Source of the DNA: Priapulus caudatus
Taxonomy: Eukaryota; Priapulida; Priapulimorpha; Priapulimorphida; Priapulidae
Direction of reading: 5' to 3'
DNA length: 30,374 bases
NCBI RefSeq assembly: GCF_000485595.1
Contig: NW_014577207.1
Span: 250,389 to 280,762 of the forward strand
Part shown: in pieces, positions 1 through 11,979 of the stretch
Layout of the letters: each line of letters begins with the position of its first letter
Numbering within the stretch: the stretch's first letter is position 1
Notes under the pieces: generated by a model
What the model saw: only the letters and a program-made list of their open reading frames with translations
Database searches by the model: none
What the model was told of the DNA's origin: nothing
Position numbers and translations under genes: made by a program

Positions 1-81
<81 letters not shown>
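1..81. repeat. (AC)n microsatellite
   Basis: Forty uninterrupted AC units from the first base; the array probably extends past the window edge. Confidence 0.98.
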
Positions 82-83
<2 letters not shown>

Positions 84-1745
84 CACACAAGCATAACCAC
101 GCGCGCACGCACGCACACAATAAACCGCGCTCAAACGTGCCTGGAGGGCCGACGCGGAGCAGGCAATAGCCTCGGCTTTACTTCACGCGCCCTTCTCTAT
201 ACATGCGCCACCATCTGACTCGATATTTCCTAATTCGTCGTAATCTGTTCAAGGGCCATAGTTAACCCTGCGCGGCCGGTGTCGTGATTTTCGTGAAAAC
301 GCGCCCGTCTCTAACCGAGGCGCGCTCTCGCCGACTGCGCCCCATTGTTTTGCGGTCCATCGCTGCGCCATATGGGCAGTGCCACATTACTTACTTCGGA
401 TTAGAGACCAATTAGAATCACTACATCATCAATGCATGGCATCTCACAGGGGATTAGGACTCGTACTCTATGAGCGGCATTGCAGGCGGCGATGGCTCGC
501 AGCTAAGTTTCGTCGCGAGCGGGCTCCAGCCGGCCCCACAGGCCCCCACTATATACCGACGTACGCGCGCGCACAGCGCTTTATATGCTACACATAGCGA
601 GTGGTACTTGTAAAAAGCCTCCATGAATAAGAACCGCGCATTATCTCCGCGGGCCAAGCGACATGTAAACGCTCACGAAACCCAATCTACTCTGAATGAT
701 TCTTGTCGTAGTGTAGTTTGCGCGAGGCTTGGGGGTGGGTGACGACGGTGTGTGATTATCCCGGAGGGTGGGGTGGGGGCGTGCCATGGATTATTGCAGA
801 ACCCACCTGGGAAATGGTTAAAATTTTAATGATCATAAATAGGCGTAGAAGCAAAATTGTATGATGCAATCTGAATGTAAAAAGCTACCCTTTATTGAAA
901 TCGAAACCTAACAGCGACAAGAAAAACTGTTGCGAAAAAATACTCGGTTTTCCGCGGCCGGCTTTTTCAGTTTTGCGTAAAATCCTTCATGCGCAAAGAA
1001 CTTCGCTTGTAAAGCAAAAAGTATAATAACTGCAAATACATTTTCTGGCTTCCTTTTCATCCCCTGTCGCATGCTTCCTCAGACGGTACTCTCCCTCTCT
1101 ATCGCTCTCTTTCTCTCTGTCTCATCGTCGCACTCCTGCCTCTTGCAGTCTCTCGCCTCTCTCCATCACGCACTCTGGGCTCTCCCACTCGGACGAACAT
1201 GTGAGATATTGTTCTGCGTCATGTAATATCGAGTAACAGACGGCGTGTAAGCGGGCAATGCATTTGCGGATTAATACATGTGAGGCGTACCTTCAAGAAC
1301 TTGAGTGAGAAAATGGCGCCTCGGAGTTTAGCGATTGTGTCGCTATAGGTACAGAGCTAGCTGAAGTGGAGCCCGGGCAGGCGTCTCGACTATACCACAT
1401 ACATAGGCGGACATATTTCATGTTTTTATGTGCAGGCAAAATTAGATTTTCTGCCGTGTTGCCTTTAAATGGAGTCGGCGTAGACAAGCACTTGCGTACA
1501 CAATGCCGGGAAAAGTCCGGATAAATGTAAGCTTATGCTGTATTTGTACTTGTAATATACAGCAAACATCAAACAATCGAAGTGTGCAGTGGAAAATCTG
1601 GCACATGCCCTGCTATACTGGCAGAGTGAGACAGTGCATTACTGCCGACAAAAGATGCCAGCGACATATCGGCATTGTGATTTTGTATATTTATGCCTAT
1701 ATATTATACCGGACTCACATATTTCTCCCTCTCCTCTCCCCAATT

Positions 1746-1750
<5 letters not shown>
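82..1750. other. No gene recognised; CpG-rich first part
   Basis: 120-660 is GC- and CpG-rich with a TATATA near 551, which could be promoter-like, but no transcript evidence follows. The rest is ordinary sequence with a short CT-rich patch near 1090-1170. Short open frames lack splice or codon support. Confidence 0.5.

Positions 1751-1820
<70 letters not shown>
1751..1820. repeat. (CT)n microsatellite
   Basis: Thirty-five CT units, with a second short CT run at about 1899-1913. The three overlapping open frames covering it are artefacts. Confidence 0.97.
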
Positions 1821-1824
<4 letters not shown>

Positions 1825-2335
1825 TTCGCTCTCACTTTCTCCTCTACGCGCACACGTCTCTCATTCGTGCTTTCTCCCTTTCTATACCCCGCTTGCCCTC
1901 TCTCTCTCTCTCTCGTGGCGGGTGTAGGAAAGCAGAGGTCCCAAGTTGGGAAAATCCAAGAAAGGGATCACTTGTGATAATGGTCCATCGCCATTATTTC
2001 GCGGTGCGTAAAAACAGGGAAAAAGTTGTGGCGGGCTGCGACATGTGTTCGTCGCGGCGCACCACCATTTTTTATAAAGTATACATGTAAAATAAAATGC
2101 AATTTTTATTATGAAAACAAAAGTGTGTGACATTTGTGGCCTTTTATTGTTCGTTGGAGTCAAAGTACATCAACAACCACGGCAAATTTAGTAATTTACT
2201 GATGTAAATTTTAAAATATGGCTGAAAAATGTTACGACCGGGACTTTCTGGACTCTTAACAGGGCACCGCGACTAGCATGTCGCACCGGGACGATCCCGG
2301 TGAAACCGGGACACTTGGGACGTCTGGGAAAGAGT

Positions 2336-2415
2336 CGTAGAAAACTTGGTCATAGGAAAACTAGTCAAGGGAAAATTGGTCTCACGGATAACTGGTCTTA
2401 TGAGAGTTGGTCATG
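2336..2415 (+). repeat. Degenerate ~16-bp tandem repeat
   Basis: Five variants in a row: GAAAACTTGGTCATAG, GAAAACTAGTCAAGG, GAAAATTGGTCTCACG, GATAACTGGTCTTAT, GAGTTGGTCATGAA. Confidence 0.65.
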
Positions 2416-2439
2416 AATAATAAACATCGCCATAATACG

Positions 2440-2612
2440 CAGATAGGAAGGTGAAGCAACGAGAGAAGGAGAAGCAGAAGAAGTGAATTAATGAGGGAGA
2501 ATGAAAGGAAAAGAGACTGCAAGAAGGTGAGGCAGAAGAGAGCAAGAGGGAAGGATGTGAGAGGGTGGAGGAACGGGAGGAAGGAGAAGAAGAAAAGATG
2601 GAAAACATAGGG
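2440..2612. repeat. Purine-rich tract
   Basis: GAAG/GAGAGG-rich plus strand without a fixed unit. Minus-strand open frames of Ser/Phe/Leu are compositional artefacts. Confidence 0.6.
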
Positions 2613-2819
2613 TGATGAGAAGGCATCATTCATTTACCTCTCTGTGGAAGCAAATCGAGGTTTGCTGTTTGAATTTTTTGGAACAAATTTGTGTGTGACC
2701 AATGATCCACTGACTAAGCTCTTGGGTCCCCTTCCGCTTGATCGTAGTCATTGATCTTTATAGGTCCGAATGCAGACAAGTATTTTCCAATAAGAATTGG
2801 CGCTATAAATGGTGCATGG

Positions 2820-3190
2820 ATGTATATGTATATGTATATGTATATGTATCTGCTTGTGCGTGAGCGGGTGCGCGTGTGTGTGTCTGTCTGTCTCTTTTTA
2901 GGTCTGTCTGTCTGTCTGTCTATCTGTCTGTATGTCTGTCTCTCTGTCTGACTGTCTTTCTGTCTGTCTATCTGTCTGTCTGCCTGTCTCAGTGTCTCTC
3001 TATCCGTCTGTCCGTCTGTCTGTCCGTCCGTCCATCCGCCCGTCCGTCTGTCTGTCTGTCTGCTGCCCTCTTTTTCCCATTCTACGCGTGCGTCTGTGCG
3101 TGCGCGTATATGTGTATGTGCGTGTGTGTGTGCGTGCGTGCATGCGTGCGTGCGTGTGTGTTCGTGCGTGTGCCTGGGTGTGTGCGTGGT
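2820..3190. repeat. Compound microsatellite: TATATG, TGTC, TGCG/TG
   Basis: GTATAT repeats to about 2850, then TG, then about 185 bp of CTGT/CCGT tetramers, then TG mixed with TGCG. Confidence 0.92.
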
Positions 3191-5273
3191 GTGTTCATGC
3201 GTTCAGCTGCTGGTCTCTTTATTCGGTCACGTTCAGCGTTTACGTCGTGTAATTCTAATGCGCTCGTTTGCCGGGGAGGTGAACAAAGCGAGTCGAGGCG
3301 CTCTCTACTACTAATGGATTTCAACAGGGCAATTCAGCAAAGTGTCCGCCCTTCCCAGAAATGAGCAGCCGTGGGAAGCTCCCCCCATCTTCTGTCGCAT
3401 AACGCTATTCGGGGCCCCGTCGGCACCCCCGCTGCAATACTTTTTGTATATCGACCGCAGCAATGCATTCCAAATGTGCAATATGCGCGCACGGAAACGC
3501 GTATGAGATACTTTTACATAATCTGCGCGACCCAACACAATGCGCGTCGCATGTAAATGGTTTATGCAGGGGGCGCTTGGTTTGCACTTTAGCGCTGTGC
3601 ATCAGTGCCGTATTCCCGGACGAGGACGGACATCGAGGACTCATCTAGACATCATCGTTGGTGTAGAAAAACGTTTATTCAATCAAAAGCTAATAGTAGC
3701 TTTAATTATAGTTTTATTATAAACTGGGTTTAATCCGTTCACTCATAGCACCTCGGCCTAAAAACATTGTGCTTCGGCCGGAGAGAGTAAACTGAATCTA
3801 GAACACCAGGCCTTTTGCGAACATTTACCCACGTTGACAGAAGTGTATTATAGATTGTTTCTGTATCAGTCCAGTCACTTGTTCAGTCCAGTGCTTTCGG
3901 ACTCTCTATCGTCTACTCCGACCAACTTAGAGTCCGGTCAAACCGCGCGAGGTGAATCTACCAACGTGCGAGCAGGTATGCGCTCATCAGATGGAAGGAG
4001 TGGGTGCAGCTATCGGCATGGCGTAACGCTAATCCATCGGTAATGTATGCTGTGAGCCTTCGATATATGCATGCCGCGGCTGCTACACGTTCTCGCTTCA
4101 CTTCGCCAAGAGACGCTAGCATCTGAAGTGGCGAGCCAAAGACTAGGCAGACACGCATTCAGGAGTGGGCCGGCCCGTTTTAGCGCCGTTTTACAGCGGT
4201 GCCTCGTGTTATTGTTGCCGACGTTATTAAAATTCCTGCGTGGAAAGAGCAAAAGGCATTAGTCAAGTAAGAAGTCACCTCCCGCACCTGAAAACCGCGG
4301 CGGCATTTATGCATGCGAGGATGTAGCGCGGAATAAATCAGTGGGATGAATGCGTTTCCAGTAGTATAGGAGCAAGCTCGCGCCTCGCGTAAAAACCTCT
4401 GTACTACTCGCGCTTTCCTCGAGAAAAATTTCCGCATGTACGCAGATGGCACCGAACGCTCAGGGATCAAGACTACCAGGCGCAGAAGAAAATTTGCAAC
4501 GAATGCAGCACGCCGTTTCGTGTCTTATAAAGAATTCGGTTTATGCTAGCAACATAAAAAAGCCTGCACGTTTGGCGTTTGGTAGTTTCAGTCCACTTGT
4601 TGATATTAATATAACTAATATCAATATAATACAATAACATTTTCCTGCTGACCATGGACCATAGCCCGGAGGTCATAACATAGACTAATCATCACGTAAC
4701 TATGAATTAACAAAGAGACTAACTACTGAATACATTCTATTGTTCGGCGGCCATAGAGACTGCACTGAATCTCGGCGTCTAGTTGACCCATGAAGGTGTC
4801 GTGTTTCGCCGTGTTTGTGTTTACGTCTTCTAGTCGGGTTTGTTGCCCCTTCACTAGGCCCTACTGACAGTGATGATGCGCGAAATCATGCATATTTGCT
4901 CGATCATATTGGCCAGTTTTCGAATCTGTCGCAGTTGATTTTCTAAAAAGCGTTTTTCAACGTGCCAGGCGAGAGCTCCTCCTTACGTGAGTTATTTTTA
5001 TAGGAGGGTTTAGCGCACGCATATAATGCCATAATGTTGTAAGCGGCCGCGTCGCGGCGCCACGCGCGCGCATGCATGCATCGGTTGTGGGCGAATGAGT
5101 TACTCAGAGCAGACGTGTCATTTCGTTACAGTCTGGTAGAAATGGCAAAAAGCACCATCGTAAATCCGCCGAGCATGCGTTGCTTTTTCACGTTTTAATC
5201 GTCGCTCGCCATACAATATATGCTGTAATGTCTCATACATAGGCATTCGACACGTTCGTGTGTGCGCTGTATC
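3191..5273. other. No gene recognised
   Basis: Unique-looking sequence with several short open frames on both strands, none with convincing splice sites or a recognised motif. A CpG-rich patch lies at about 5040-5085. Confidence 0.45.
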
Positions 5274-5710
5274 TCATGATGTGGTAGCGGCGGCGTCTTT
5301 AAAGGAAATCAAGACGGATAGTATTTGAATTTTAAATAAATTGCCCGAAAACAATACGATCATACGAGTGGAAAAAAAACAGGATTTTAAACTATTATGG
5401 CAACGAGAGCGTTCTGGGGTCAGCGTCTGACTAGAGGTCTTGAAGTTGAATCCACTCTGCAGTTGGGATTTAAGCCATGTAACAAAGCAAGTTGGTAATT
5501 TCGTTGCCCATCTTGGGGCAACCATAGAGTGTATCCCATCATCTGCATGCAATCGGGTGTCTAGATCCCATGACAATACGCGTACCAGAACCTTATGCAT
5601 GTCATCTACGATGATATGACCACGAACCTTCAAAGTCATCGGAAGCGGCACGTTTTGAACAGCGGCTCTAGCACGGTCATACAATGATATGTTAAAAAGC
5701 TCAGCCTCGA
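5274..5710 (-). CDS. Possible exon of an unrecognised protein
   Basis: A long open frame on the minus strand is preceded by a convincing acceptor, TATTGTTGTTGCACAG, ending at 5711. The first 75 or so residues look protein-like: EAELFNISLYDRARAAVQ, then PLPMTLKVRGHIIVDD, then a stretch with LSWDLDTRLHADDGIHSM. After about residue 95 the composition becomes less convincing and the frame runs to a TAG-type end at 5274. The true donor may therefore lie earlier; AAG|GTTCTG near 5605 is one candidate. I do not recognise the family. No neighbouring exon was identified on either side, and the sequence is not obviously part of the receptor gene, whose stop lies 5.5 kb upstream in transcription order. 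It may be a stray open frame. Confidence 0.3.
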
Positions 5711-6593
5711 CTGTGCAACAACAATAGCCGCATATGACTAATGTCGGAATTAATTCTAATTGGTCGCCGCGCTTTGAAAGACGGTGGCGCGAGCGGCGTC
5801 GTCCGCGCTGGGTGCTTTATCGGAATTGCACATTTCAGTATGCAGATGTGACGATGAGATGGCCCGCTGCATCTATTCATTCATGCTAACGTGTTTCTCG
5901 CCATAATTGCCGCAATCTGTGCCCCCAAACCTTTACCGCGCGACACAAGCAACAGCAGCAGTAATTAGGGAGATAGATGAAAATCTCTCCTCTCTCCCGC
6001 AGCGCGCGTATAGTCGTCATCGGCATACACACGAACCCTGTTCCCAGAAGCAGTAACGCCCCCTCGTCAAGCTCCCGTGACCCCGTCATGCGCCTGGGAG
6101 TGAAGCGTCGCGCGCACTCACAGGGCTTCGCTGACACTTCATACAGCGTTTATTTCCTATCCCGCGCGCCGGCAGTGTTATTAATGTGCAAGTTATCGGC
6201 TCAGCGTTACGCGCTGCGGTTGTACGTGTTAATTTGCTGATAAGACGCAGCCCTCGTAATCCGGCTCGACGACGAAAATTAATTGCCAAACGGCGTCCTG
6301 GCGTTTATTGCGAGAGTTACAAGAGCGTATAGATGGTCTGACATGGCAATAAAAATGGCTGCCGGGCCTCGCTCGTGATGACGAGAGCTGACAATGCTAT
6401 ATAGCCGTTGTTGTATAATATCTTCGCCGTGTAGTCACCGGATAAATTGCCAAAATTTATGAAGATGATGTTTGCTCTTGTACGAAACAGGAATTGAGAG
6501 GTCGTTAATATATTTAATGGCGTAAGAAAATTGAATTTGTAACGAAGTATGGAATTCCGTGTCAATATTCCATAGCGATACAATGCGAACAGG

Positions 6594-6595
<2 letters not shown>
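5711..6595. other. No gene recognised
   Basis: Mixed-composition sequence with short overlapping frames only. Confidence 0.45.

Positions 6596-6641
<46 letters not shown>
6596..6641. repeat. (TA)n microsatellite
   Basis: About 22 TA units. Confidence 0.95.
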
Positions 6642-6642
<1 letters not shown>

Positions 6643-7296
6643 CGGTAATTTTTAAGTTGCATTTATTATACGATTGTCTCCATAGACTGGTATAGTTCCC
6701 AACACGCTACGCCACAAATGTGCATGAACGTGAAGGCAATGATAGATTGCCAGCCAAACATAATGATAACGAGAGAAACCATACATCAAATCTATGACGC
6801 TTGCATGCGTAAATATTTGTGAAGTAGTTCAAGAATAAACATGCTTTTACATTATATAATACAAACACAATATTGTGTACCGTTGGTGAATGGAGGCTTT
6901 ATGTTTATTTGCGTACGTAACGCAACCTGACAATATTCGCCATTTTTCATGTTAATTATTCTAATTGACTCGACAATGTGGGGCTGATTACGTGCGCTAT
7001 CAAGCAGTAGTGTCTCGAATTCGCGATAACTCCATTAAGAACGTACAAATATATAAGAAGACCACATGGATGTTTTACAGCTAACATATGATTATTTACC
7101 ACACTCAATGCGCTGCTAATTTTCCAATATGATATATACTGTCTGCGTCCATCTGGTTCAAATCTTTTGTCGCACATTGTGGCGACGATCGGTAGCGAGA
7201 AAAATATATATGCTAGGTGGCAGCACCTCTCATTGGACAATATAAATTTCAGCGGGCAATATACGTTCTTATTTCAGGGCACATGAAATGCCATAT
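6642..7296. other. No gene recognised
   Basis: AT-rich unique sequence; no supported exon or repeat. Confidence 0.45.
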
Positions 7297-7348
7297 TATA
7301 TATATATCAAGAGTTAATGAGACAAATGAGGGTTTGTCTCATTAACTC

Positions 7349-7399
<51 letters not shown>

Positions 7400-7415
7400 A
7401 ATATATATATATAAT
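7297..7415. repeat. Hairpin fused to a TA microsatellite
   Basis: 7297-7326 and 7333-7362 are inverted copies with one mismatch around a 6-base loop; the unique part of the arm is AGAGTTAATGAGACAAA. The right arm runs straight into TA repeats to about 7412. Confidence 0.85.
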
Positions 7416-8634
7416 TGTTATGAAAGATAAGGAATTCTTGTTGGTACACCGCATGACAGACCACAAAATCAACATTGCGCGCTGTAATTCAAATTATACA
7501 TTGAGTGATACGTAGCTAGCGTAAATACAGTTCCTACATTAGATGGACCCCAAGATGCACGGCACAATTTAGCTTTTTTATTTTATGATGCTAATAGTGA
7601 AACCTTGGGCAACGATAAAGAGTCTAGATGTATTGAATTGATTCGCTTCTCTCTCGCTTCTCTCTTTACCTCTAGCTCTCTTTTTCGTCCCTTCTCAAAT
7701 ATCAATTCGAACCCCCTTATCTTCCTGTGTACACTTGAGTCTATATTTTTCGCCTATCATCACCCTCTCTCCGACTAGCCAGTTTGCTATATACTGTAAT
7801 ATTGGGTATATACATAGAGAGAGAGGGGGAGCGAGAGGGAGAGAAAGCGTGAGAGAGAGAGAATTTAGTTTGAGATGAAATAAAACATATGCGGCAAGTA
7901 TATGAAGTAACACAGTAATAAGTTAGTTGAAATTGCTTTCAGAAATAGACATATAATGTTTCATAAAGATTAGCTAGCATGCATTACAGTTCTGCTGATA
8001 CCACATTCGCAATCATATGGGGGCGGGGTGTATATTGCACCAAAATATATTGTCAATAAACCTAATAGAAATTGCAATTCTTACTTCACTTACATCACTA
8101 TTAACAATCCAATGACAAACGCGACACTTAAATAGTAAAATTAACATTTCGTGTAACCACAGCCAGTACATTACGTTACGTTAAATTAAACAACGAATAA
8201 TCTTCACATGTCATTACGTAAAATCTGATGTAGCTGTAATTAATCAAAACTGTTTCAAACGCGTGGTTTGTATATTCATCTTGGCAGTTGTTGTTTGTCT
8301 CTCGAGTAAGTTGCTACGTAACAAATTTTTCTCATTAAATTTACGTCAGACGACACTATTGGTGATATCAAGCTAGAGTGCAAATGCTATAGGAATTACT
8401 CAAATCGTACCCAAGTGACGTATCATGGCGATTATTACCGTTCAATACTTAAATACTAATATTGAATAATCTAGTATTATTTTCTGACGAAGATATAGTT
8501 TTGAATTGATATGAACTTGTAATTTCGAATTGACGATGACATCTGTAAGACTAATAATCACTGTATACCTACGAATCACGTAAATCTACTTGATTTGTAA
8601 CCATGTATCAACTAACAATGAAAACCACAGTACT

Positions 8635-8635
<1 letters not shown>
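7416..8635. other. No gene recognised
   Basis: AT-rich unique sequence with a GA patch at about 7819-7862. No supported exon. Confidence 0.45.
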
Positions 8636-8670
<35 letters not shown>

Positions 8671-9640
8671 CACTACATACCTATACCATACATACATACC
8701 TACATACATACATACATACATACACTACATACATACATACACTACATACATTACACTACATACATACATACCATACATACATACATACTACATACATCAT
8801 ACTACATACATGACATACATACATACATACACTACATACATACATCATACAAACATACATAACATACATTACACTACATACATACATACCTACATACATA
8901 CATACATACATACATACATCTACTACATACATACATATCATACATACATACAGTACATACATACATACCATATCATACATACATACTACATACATACATA
9001 CATACATAACAATACATATCATACATAAATACGTACTAAAGTACGTAAACGTACGTACATACAGTACATACTACATAATACATACATACATACAATACTA
9101 CCATACAGTACAACATACATACACACCCACAACACAGCACACCCACAATACAGGCACAAGCATGCACGACCTCCCACAACACACAGCCACACAGCACACA
9201 CACACCACACACATACATCACATACATACATACAGTACATCTATCATACATACATACATACATACATACATACATAACATCACATACATACAATACATAC
9301 ATACATCAGCATACCTACATACATACAACATACATAACATTACCTATACATACATAACTACAATCCATACATACATACTACAAAGCATACATACATACAT
9401 AGCTAGCATGCATACATACATATCAGCCATACTACATGCATGCAAATGCATGCATGCATGCAGTGCATGCATGCATGCATAGGCATACAATACATACATA
9501 ACATACATACAAATAAATACACCATACATACATACATACATACACTACATACAATACATACATACATACACCATACTACATATACCTACATACATACATA
9601 CACATACATACATACATAACATAATACTCATACACTCGCA
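8636..9640. repeat. (ACAT)n tetranucleotide block with CA and GCAT patches
   Basis: About 1 kb of CATA repeats broken by short interruptions. A CA run lies near 8650-8672, a CAC-rich part at 9120-9210, and self-complementary GCAT repeats at about 9436-9480. Thr/Tyr/His/Ile and Met/Tyr/Val/Cys open frames across it are artefacts. Confidence 0.95.
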
Positions 9641-9699
9641 TTCGCTCGCACGCCTCGCAACGCACATGCCCAAAACGCCCCGCGCGCCACGCACGCACG

Positions 9700-9761
9700 C
9701 CACGCGCACACACACACACACACACAACCACACAAGCACACACCCACACAAACAAGCAAAC

Positions 9762-9808
<47 letters not shown>

Positions 9809-9880
9809 TAATATCTTAATAATATATATATTATTTAATATATATATATATTATATATTATATATTATAATAATATATAC
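9700..9880. repeat. (CA)n followed by AT-rich tract
   Basis: CA repeats to 9806, then TATATA/TTATAT sequence to about 9880. Confidence 0.93.
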
Positions 9881-10796
9881 TATACGATTGAGAATGATGA
9901 GTAGTCTTATCATTATCAGTCTTAGACCTATCTTTTTGTCCTAATCCACTGTCTTATAATAGCTAATATATCGTGACTATATATATTAGTATCGTACATG
10001 AATTTACCATGGTTCTGCATATTTCTCTAACTTCACGATTTAAACATGTCTTGGCATATTATAGTCTAATCATTGAGCTTCAGCATATTCCAGCTATATA
10101 GCTTAACGCATGTATAGATGGTGTTTTTCCCAATCGTTGTAGGCGTAGAACACCCGCACCAGAGCTAGGGTATGAGCCCGGTGCCAATTAAATTGACTAC
10201 GTCACGAATTTTCTATGGTAAAATTTGTAAAATGTTTGTTGCCATTTTTTTACAGTAAACAGTAAGAACATAAACGGACTAAACGTATACGAAAATCTTA
10301 ATCTGATAAGATGTTTGCCTTCGACTAAGTTAAAAAATGCACAAAAGACATGGCCGATTTGATATTAGTGTGTCCTAACATTAATTGCTTGCTATGGCCA
10401 TATGTATGCTCACAGTGTATGTACACTCGAGACAATATAGAAAAATAAGAAGTAATCGAACTGCGCACGCAATTAACACATAAAAGTGAACAGAATTTAC
10501 TTATCATTTTGGGCAAAGTGGAGAAATATACTATAGATTTTTTTACTATTTAACCGGTGACGGTAAATCCCTGTTAAGAGCATAGGTGTGAAATTAGGAG
10601 TGATGGCGTGCTTATAGGGCCGAACTATAGCGCCCAGAGACGCTAATCTAGGCCCCACTTATTTAGCACCATATCCCAAGCCCTGGACGGTATAACGCAA
10701 CATCAGTGATAACGTACAAGAGAATCATGTTAGCCACGCTACACTCCTAGTAAAGTGGTACGACCACCTACTACTCCCTTGCTGTTACCACGGGGT
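9881..10796. other. No gene recognised
   Basis: Unique-looking sequence. From about 10560 the composition becomes more balanced and may be the outer part of the repeat that continues into the 313-bp unit, but I cannot name it. Confidence 0.4.
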
Positions 10797-11109
10797 CAGC
10801 CCTATAGACCGAAGGTCCGATAGAACCGACATATTGCAAAGGGTCTAGGGTTATGAGTTAGGGTTAGGGTGAGGGTTAGGGTTAGGCACTATATAAGGTT
10901 TATAGTGCTGCATCATATGATTTATAGTGGCGATCCGTGGATGTGCGCGAAACATTCACAGGTTCGAGAACGGACGGCATCAGTGGGATGTCCGCGGATG
11001 CGTACCTGGAGGCTAGGCGACCGATTCCGGACGTGTAGCCACTGCGTATTCGAATAAACCTTCGGTCTATCGGGCCTTCGGTCTATCGGACCTTCGGTCT
11101 ATAGGGCTG
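10797..11109. repeat. 313-bp unit bounded by a 28-bp perfect inverted repeat
   Basis: 10797-10824 and 11082-11109 are exact reverse complements (28 of 28). The right end contains three tandem copies of CCTTCGGTCTATCGG-type words at about 11059-11103. Inside lies a telomere-like tract. No coding frame is credible. It may be a small transposon or palindromic satellite unit; no target duplication was found. Confidence 0.7.
10857..10886 (+). repeat. Interstitial TTAGGG-like tract
   Basis: GTTAGGGTTAGGG, then TGAGGG, then TTAGGGTTAGG: about five telomere hexamers, one varied, inside the 313-bp inverted-repeat unit. Confidence 0.85.
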
Positions 11110-11201
11110 TAACCGTTACCACCGCGCCGGCATCGTCACCAGAACTAAACAGAACGAGGATGTAGGGTGGGAGAAAACACGCGGAGAAGTGAGTGGTAGG
11201 A

Positions 11202-11432
11202 TCATGCGGCTGCCCGATCGACCAAGGGCAGATGAAGCTGCTTCTGGCTGCCTGGCGACGACTGGCTGGCGAAGCTGGACTTGCGACTAGTTTCAGACGA
11301 CTCCGTTTTCGACGGCTCCGTCTCTTGATGCGGGTGGACGTAATTTTGCGGATCCCGAATTGCCGGGAGCAGTTTCTCCTGGCAGTGCGAGCAGACACCA
11401 GCTCTCCGCATTTCGGCCAACACTATCGAAAC
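11202..11432 (-). CDS. GPR158-like: Probable terminal exon: Ser-rich C-terminus with stop
   Basis: Seventy-six codons plus a TGA stop at 11202-11204 follow the acceptor GCTCATTTGCAAG, which ends at 11433. Entry is in phase 0, exactly matching the exit phase of the 11980-12272 exon, so the junction reads LTPDE then VSIVLAEMRRAGV. The exon continues with CSHCQEKLLPAIRDPQ, a Cys-x-x-Cys pair in a short basic-hydrophobic segment. It then becomes a low-complexity tail rich in Ser, Thr, Glu, Lys and Gln (SSETSRKSSFASQSSPGSQK) and ends DRAAA. Such Ser-rich ends are typical phosphorylation-prone cytoplasmic tails, but no family is recognised. A three-residue end resembling a PDZ ligand is absent. No AATAAA is visible soon after the stop on the minus strand, so the 3' end of the transcript is not placed. 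Confidence 0.55.
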   Translation of the reverse strand, partial: VSIVLAEMRRAGVCSHCQEKLLPAIRDPQNYVHPHQETEPSKTESSETSRKSSFASQSSPGSQKQLHLPLVDRAAA

Positions 11433-11979
11433 CTTGCAAATGAGCACCGAAATTATCTTAGAAGTACGTTACCACGTGTCCAGGCGGACAGCTAGCAATA
11501 AAATCGACGTGTTACACTCTCGACAACGCTAGCTTAAGATACAGATCTTACGTTTGTAATGGCCAAAGCATTCCTGGCATGCTAACATAGGCAAATAGTA
11601 GCCAACTACTAGAAGATTGCTCACAGCGCGGTGAGGTAATTGTCCTTTAAATAATTTATGATATTACTAAATTGCGCGAGATGCTCCGTGAATACGAAAA
11701 CTCTCTTACCGTATCGACCGCGTAGCCACGTAGTACAGTAATCTAATACGTGATAACCTTCACTCAACCTTCACGTACCTGCCGTATCACTCTATACGTC
11801 TCCCCATTCTCCTTCTCCCACTAACTATCTGTCCTTCCCCCGCTCACTGACTTTCACTTATTCTCTATTCGTCTGTTTGTCTGTCTGTCTGTCTGTCCGC
11901 CTGTTTCTATGTTCATCTACCTCACTCTCTATCTCTCTTCTTTTTCAATCTAAAAGAATCATCTACATAATCTCGCTAC
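11433..11979 (-). other. Intron between the proposed tail exons
   Basis: 547 bp with donor GTAGCG and acceptor TTTGCAAG. It contains a short TGTC run at about 11876-11898. Confidence 0.5.

Noticed and set aside
120-660. CpG-island promoter with TATA near 551
   Set aside because: Composition is suggestive, but no downstream exon was found on either strand, so no promoter is called.
1503-2090. 195-residue plus-strand open frame
   Set aside because: The long middle is (CT)n read as Ser-Leu, the flanks have no recognisable motif, and three frames are open together.
8590-9806. Open frames across the ACAT and CA block
   Set aside because: Thr/Tyr/His/Ile or Met/Tyr/Val/Cys periodic peptides from tetranucleotide repeats.
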